A DNA stretch of 6,270 nucleotides, taken from positions 1 to 6,270 of the forward strand of contig JAQGIA010000135.1 in the NCBI GenBank assembly GCA_028291445.1, read 5' to 3'. Below are positions 1-6,270 of this stretch, one piece after another (position 1 is the first letter of the stretch; every line of letters begins with the position of its first letter). Under the pieces are notes generated by a model. The model did not search any database and was not told the DNA's origin. It was given only the letters and a program-made list of their open reading frames with translations. The DNA comes from Belnapia sp. (lineage in GTDB: Bacteria; Pseudomonadota; Alphaproteobacteria; Acetobacterales; Acetobacteraceae). The position numbers were made by a program, and so were the translations under genes.

Positions 1-962
<962 letters not shown>

Positions 963-1002
963 GACGGCTTTGCTGTCAGGCGACCAGGGTCAGCGACGGC
1001 GG

Positions 1003-1028
1003 CCGGTGCAGTATCGGCCTGCATCCGG
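1003..1028. other. Imperfect hairpin downstream of secA
   Basis: CCGGTGCAG (1003-1011) and CTGCATCCGG (1019-1028) can pair as a 9-bp stem with one bulged T and a 7-base loop, about 40 bases after the secA stop. No run of T follows, so it is not a classical intrinsic terminator. It could still stabilise the secA 3' end, or be chance in GC-rich DNA. The rest of the 181-base gap between secA and the next gene (963-1143) shows no gene or clear promoter. Confidence 0.2.
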
Positions 1029-1143
1029 TACGGGCTGAGGCTGGGGCACATCAGTCGAGCCGGCGGCCAGCGGCTCGGGCGGGCCAGGCATCGGGTCGGA
1101 CCCCTGGTCGACCAGCGGCGCGGCTACCTCGGGTAGGCTGAGG

Positions 1144-2688
1144 ATGCGGACCACCCCGGCGTTCAGCCGGGCAATAGTGAAAATGGGGGCGATGCATTTT
1201 CATTCCAAGAATGAGATAGACGGCCAGGCCCCCATCCTGCGGCCGGGCGGCAATTGCTGGCGGATCGAGCGGGCCAGCAGGGCTACCGTCATCGTCGATG
1301 CGGCGGATTACTTCCGCGCCGTGCGCTCCGCCATGCTCCGGGCCGAGCGCCGCATCATGCTCATCGGCTGGGATTTCGATGCCCGGATCGATCTGCTGCC
1401 CGGCGCTCCCTCGCCGGAGGCGCCGAACGGCCTGGGCGACTTCATCTTCTGGCTGGTGGACCGCCGGCCGGAGCTGGAGATCTTCCTGCTGCGCTGGGAT
1501 GTCGGCAGCCTGAAGATGATCTACCGCGGCTCCACCCTGCTCACGCTGTTCCGCTGGATGCGCCACCCCCGCATCACCCTGAAGCTGGATGGCGCGCATC
1601 CGCCGGCCGCGTCGCACCACCAGAAGATCGTGGTGCTGGACGATTGCCTGGCCTTCTGCGGCGGCATCGACATGACCGGCGACCGCTGGGACACCCGCGA
1701 GCACCGCGACGAGGAGCCACGCCGGGTGGCGCCCAACGGGGCGCCGCACCCGCCCTGGCACGATGCCACGACGGCGCTGGAAGGCCCGGCCGCGGCGGCG
1801 CTGGGCGAGCTGGCGCGGGACCGCTGGCAGGCGGCGGGCGGCAGGCCCCTGGCCCCGGTGACCGGCCGCTCGGACTGCTGGCCGCAGGATCTGCCGGCGC
1901 ATTTCCGCGACATCGATGTCGGTATCGCCCGCACCCGGCCGGAGATGCAGGACCTCGTCGGCATCCACGAGATCGAGCGCCTCTATCTCGACCTCATCGC
2001 CTCGGCCAGGAATTGCATCTACGCCGAAAGCCAGTATTTCGCCTCGCGCCGCATCGCCGAGGCGATTGCCCGCCGCCTGGCCGAGCCGTACGGGCCGGAG
2101 ATCGTGCTCATCAACCCGCTGACGGCGCAGGGCTGGCTGGAGCCGATCGCCATGGACTCCGCCCGCGCCCGGCTGTTCGAGGCGCTGCGCCGCACCGATC
2201 CGCATGGTCGCTTCCGGATCTACCATCCGGTCACCGCCCAGGGGCAGCCGATCTATGTCCATGCCAAGGTGCTGGTGGTGGACGACCAGGTGCTGCGGGT
2301 CGGCTCCTCCAACATGAACAATCGGTCGATGCGGCTGGACACCGAATGCGACGTCGTCATCGATGCCGCGCAGCCCGGCAATGCCGCGGCGGAGCAGTCG
2401 ATCCTCGCGGTGCGCGACGGGCTGCTGGCCGAGCATCTGGGGCAGACCCCCGAGGTGGTGGTGCAGCGGATCGCGGAGACCGGGTCGCTGATCCGCGCCA
2501 TCGAATCCCTGCGGACCGCGGGCCGCAGCCTGCGTCCCTACGAGACCCCGGACCTGACCGCGGTCGAGACCTGGCTGGCCGACAACGAGGTGCTGGACCC
2601 GGAAGGGCCGGGCGAGATGTTCGAATCCCTGGCCAAGCGCGGCCTGTTCCGCCGCTTCGGCCTGCCGCGGCTGCGGCGTCCACAATGA
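1144..2688 (+). CDS. Phospholipase D superfamily protein (cardiolipin synthase / PLD-like, two HKD motifs)
   Basis: This is a 514-residue PLD-superfamily enzyme, expected to hydrolyse phosphodiesters or transfer phosphatidyl groups on phospholipids through a covalent phosphohistidine. Both catalytic HxKx4D motifs are intact: H159/K161/D166, followed by FCGGIDMTGDRWD, and H373/K375/D380, followed by RVGSSNMNNRSM. Other family marks are IGWDFDAR (74-81), a WHD motif at 205-207 and ESQYF (295-299) before the second half. The last ~90 residues form a charged C-terminal extension. I see no signal peptide or membrane span, so it probably acts at the cytoplasmic face of the membrane. The start is uncertain. 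ATG 1144 has a weak GGGTAGG six bases upstream, while GTG 1177, ATG 1183 and ATG 1192 are in frame. Clear family similarity begins only near residue 31, and bases 1171-1220 are unusually AT-rich. Whether it makes cardiolipin or degrades phospholipid cannot be told from sequence alone, so no gene symbol is given. Confidence 0.9.
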   Translation: MRTTPAFSRAIVKMGAMHFHSKNEIDGQAPILRPGGNCWRIERASRATVIVDAADYFRAVRSAMLRAERRIMLIGWDFDARIDLLPGAPSPEAPNGLGDFIFWLVDRRPELEIFLLRWDVGSLKMIYRGSTLLTLFRWMRHPRITLKLDGAHPPAASHHQKIVVLDDCLAFCGGIDMTGDRWDTREHRDEEPRRVAPNGAPHPPWHDATTALEGPAAAALGELARDRWQAAGGRPLAPVTGRSDCWPQDLPAHFRDIDVGIARTRPEMQDLVGIHEIERLYLDLIASARNCIYAESQYFASRRIAEAIARRLAEPYGPEIVLINPLTAQGWLEPIAMDSARARLFEALRRTDPHGRFRIYHPVTAQGQPIYVHAKVLVVDDQVLRVGSSNMNNRSMRLDTECDVVIDAAQPGNAAAEQSILAVRDGLLAEHLGQTPEVVVQRIAETGSLIRAIESLRTAGRSLRPYETPDLTAVETWLADNEVLDPEGPGEMFESLAKRGLFRRFGLPRLRRPQ

Positions 2689-2744
2689 ATGCGGCTGCGG
2701 CGCCCGAAGTGACCCCGGCGGCCGCCCCGGTCCGGGCCGGCTCG

Positions 2745-2789
2745 GTGCAGGCCGCCCTGGTTCAGGCTGCCCTGGTCCAGGCTGGCCTT
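2745..2789. repeat. Three tandem copies of a 15-base unit
   Basis: GTGCAGGCCGCCCTG (2745-2759), GTTCAGGCTGCCCTG (2760-2774) and GTCCAGGCTGGCCTT (2775-2789) are adjacent imperfect copies. They lie in the 148-base spacer between the PLD-like gene and the zinc-finger gene. The unit is a multiple of three. In the frame of an ATG at 2685, which overlaps the PLD stop as ATGA, it would read VQAAL-VQAAL-VQAGL. The differences between copies fall partly at third codon positions. The repeat itself is directly visible, but its function is unknown. Confidence 0.7.
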
Positions 2790-2825
2790 GGCCCCTATGC
2801 TGCGGCCTGCCCCGCAGCTATCCTC

Positions 2826-2831
2826 AAGGAG
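2826..2831 (+). promoter_or_regulatory. Shine-Dalgarno AAGGAG for the zinc-finger gene
   Basis: AAGGAG lies five bases before ATG 2837, the best ribosome binding site in the window. It fixes the start of the small zinc-finger gene and argues that this short frame is translated. Confidence 0.8.
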
Positions 2832-2836
2832 CGCCG

Positions 2837-3073
2837 ATGCGCGACGCCAAGCAGACCGGTTACGCGCCCAAGCTGACCGCCGGGGTGACCCCGGTTCAGC
2901 GGATCGAGGTCACCTCCCGCAGCCTGCCCTGCGACGGCGAGATCGCCGGGCCGGGCCTCGGCCATCCCCGCGTCTGGCTGCGGATCAACGATGGCGAGCA
3001 GGCGGTGACCTGCCCCTATTGCTCCATCACCTATGAGCTGAAGGCGGGGGCGGGTGGCGACGACCATCATTAG
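2837..3073 (+). CDS. Small CHCC zinc-finger protein, NDUFS6-like
   Basis: This 78-residue protein fits the zf-CHCC family, whose mitochondrial member NDUFS6 is a zinc-binding accessory and assembly subunit of respiratory complex I. Alphaproteobacterial homologues are usually about this short. The candidate zinc ligands are in the expected order: C32 in LPCDGE, H43 in GHPRVWL, then C59 and C62 in VTCPYCSITYEL. The pattern CDGE...GHPRV.L.I...VTCPYC...Y is the family signature. There is no signal peptide or membrane segment, so it should be cytoplasmic, at the peripheral arm of complex I. The C-terminus ends GGDDHH. The start is set by AAGGAG five bases upstream. The stop (3071-3073) overlaps or nearly abuts the polA start, so the two are probably translated from one message. 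A role in complex I is inferred from family membership, because no nuo genes are in this window. Confidence 0.9.
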   Translation: MRDAKQTGYAPKLTAGVTPVQRIEVTSRSLPCDGEIAGPGLGHPRVWLRINDGEQAVTCPYCSITYELKAGAGGDDHH

Positions 3074-3077
3074 CGGC

Positions 3078-5967
<2,890 letters not shown>

Positions 5968-5977
<10 letters not shown>

Positions 5978-6019
5978 CAGGCATTGCGCGACACCTCAAG
6001 GGATGGGGCACAATGCGCC
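5968..6019. other. Inverted repeat spanning the polA stop codon
   Basis: GGCGCATT (5968-5975, containing part of the polA stop) is the exact reverse complement of AATGCGCC (6012-6019), separated by 36 bases. A related GCATTGCGC lies in the loop (5981-5989). There is no T tract, so terminator function is not supported. It may be a weak mRNA 3' structure or chance. Confidence 0.2.
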
Positions 6020-6121
6020 CGGTCGGTTCCGGCGGAATGAATTGCCTGGGTCGACTCACGGCAGCGTGACTGCATCCCGGCAGGATCGCGCCGATGCGCG
6101 AAGTCCTTGCGGAGATGATGC

Positions 6122-6163
6122 ATGTTTAGCGCAGCCGGTCAGGAGGCGCCCAGCTGCCGGTGA
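6122..6163 (+). CDS. Possible 13-residue leader ORF overlapping the next start
   Basis: ATG 6122 follows GGAG (6111-6114) by seven bases and opens a frame coding MFSAAGQEAPSCR. It stops at TGA 6161-6163, which overlaps a GTG start at 6160 as GTGA. That arrangement is typical of translational coupling. The peptide shows no run of a single amino acid that would suggest attenuation, and frames this short arise easily by chance. Treat it as a hypothesis. Confidence 0.15.
   Translation: MFSAAGQEAPSCR
6141..6146 (+). promoter_or_regulatory. AGGAGG Shine-Dalgarno-like site
   Basis: A perfect AGGAGG lies 13 bases before GTG 6160. The spacing is longer than the usual 5-9 bases, which lowers confidence in that start. 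ATG 6190 is too far away to use this site. Confidence 0.35.
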
Positions 6164-6270
6164 ACAGCCTGCCGCCCTCGCTGCGCTTCATGCGGCTGGC
6201 TTCCTTGCTGCTTCCCCTGGCCTTCCTCTGCGGTGCCGTCTGTTATGACCACAACCGGCTGACAACGGAG
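6160..6270 (+). CDS. Start of a hypothetical secreted or membrane-anchored protein (3' end outside window)
   Basis: From GTG 6160 a frame stays open to the window edge for 37 codons. The translation has a short polar and basic start with R9 and R12, then a hydrophobic stretch LASLLLPLAFLCGAVC (13-28), then polar residues YDHNRLTTE. This looks like a signal peptide or single N-terminal membrane anchor. The cysteine context (GAVC) is not a good lipobox. ATG 6190 is an in-frame alternative that would start directly at the hydrophobic part. The nearest upstream in-frame stop is TAG 6127-6129. AGGAGG upstream supports translation. The product is not recognisable from so few residues. The hydrophobic profile could also come from a chance frame. 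Confidence 0.4.
   Translation, partial: MNSLPPSLRFMRLASLLLPLAFLCGAVCYDHNRLTTE

Noticed and set aside
1093..1113. Palindromes GGGTCGGACCC and GGTCGACC between secA and the PLD-like gene as operator sites
   Set aside because: They are short, with a one-base or no loop, and are easily expected by chance in GC-rich DNA. No promoter is visible beside them.
1051..2685. 544-codon open frame on the minus strand, opposite the PLD-like gene
   Set aside because: It is antisense to a gene with both HKD motifs. Its translation is rich in Arg, Gly, Gln, His and Asp with no recognisable domain. Long antisense frames are expected in high-GC coding DNA.
1254..2876. 540-codon plus-strand frame overlapping the PLD-like gene
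   Set aside because: It is an out-of-frame reading of the same DNA, dominated by Arg, Ala, Gly and Pro. Only its last 63 codons, beyond the PLD stop, are worth noting, and these are covered in the findings.
6027..6037. TTCCGGCGGAA dyad downstream of polA as a regulator site
   Set aside because: The arms are only five bases around one central G, with no second copy or recognisable promoter nearby.

Overview
The window reads as ordinary chromosomal core sequence from a GC-rich Alphaproteobacterium. The strong third-position G/C bias, the SecA zinc tail, the short NDUFS6-like zinc protein and the PolA sequence style would fit Acetobacteraceae or other Rhodospirillales, but this assignment is an inference from sequence style, not from a search. 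All genes I can support lie on the + strand.

Layout: (1) The left edge cuts into secA and leaves its last 319 residues, ending in the SEC-C zinc-binding tail. (2) A 181-base gap holds only a weak hairpin. (3) A complete two-HKD phospholipase D / cardiolipin synthase-like gene follows. Its start codon is uncertain, because the first ~75 bases cross a pocket of about 40 % GC. (4) A 148-base spacer carries three copies of a 15-base repeat. (5) A 78-residue CHCC zinc-finger protein (NDUFS6-like) comes next, with a strong Shine-Dalgarno. (6) polA, DNA polymerase I, starts at or just before the end of the zinc-finger gene, so the two are probably co-transcribed. (7) The last 293 bases hold a tail without a clear gene, then the possible start of a secreted or membrane-anchored protein that runs off the window.

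The main anomaly is in polA. The reading frame is broken by an apparent loss of one G in a GGG run near position 5009. The 5'-nuclease and proofreading domains lie in one frame, and the polymerase catalytic domain continues intact in another. With one G restored, the gene encodes a normal 966-residue Pol I with all signature residues. A sequencing or assembly error, or a very recent mutation, is the simplest explanation.

The genes serve housekeeping roles: protein export (SecA), phospholipid metabolism (PLD family), respiratory complex I assembly (zinc-finger protein) and DNA repair and replication (Pol I). They do not form one pathway. I found no phage, transposon, CRISPR, defence or RNA-gene signal, and no convincing undescribed system.
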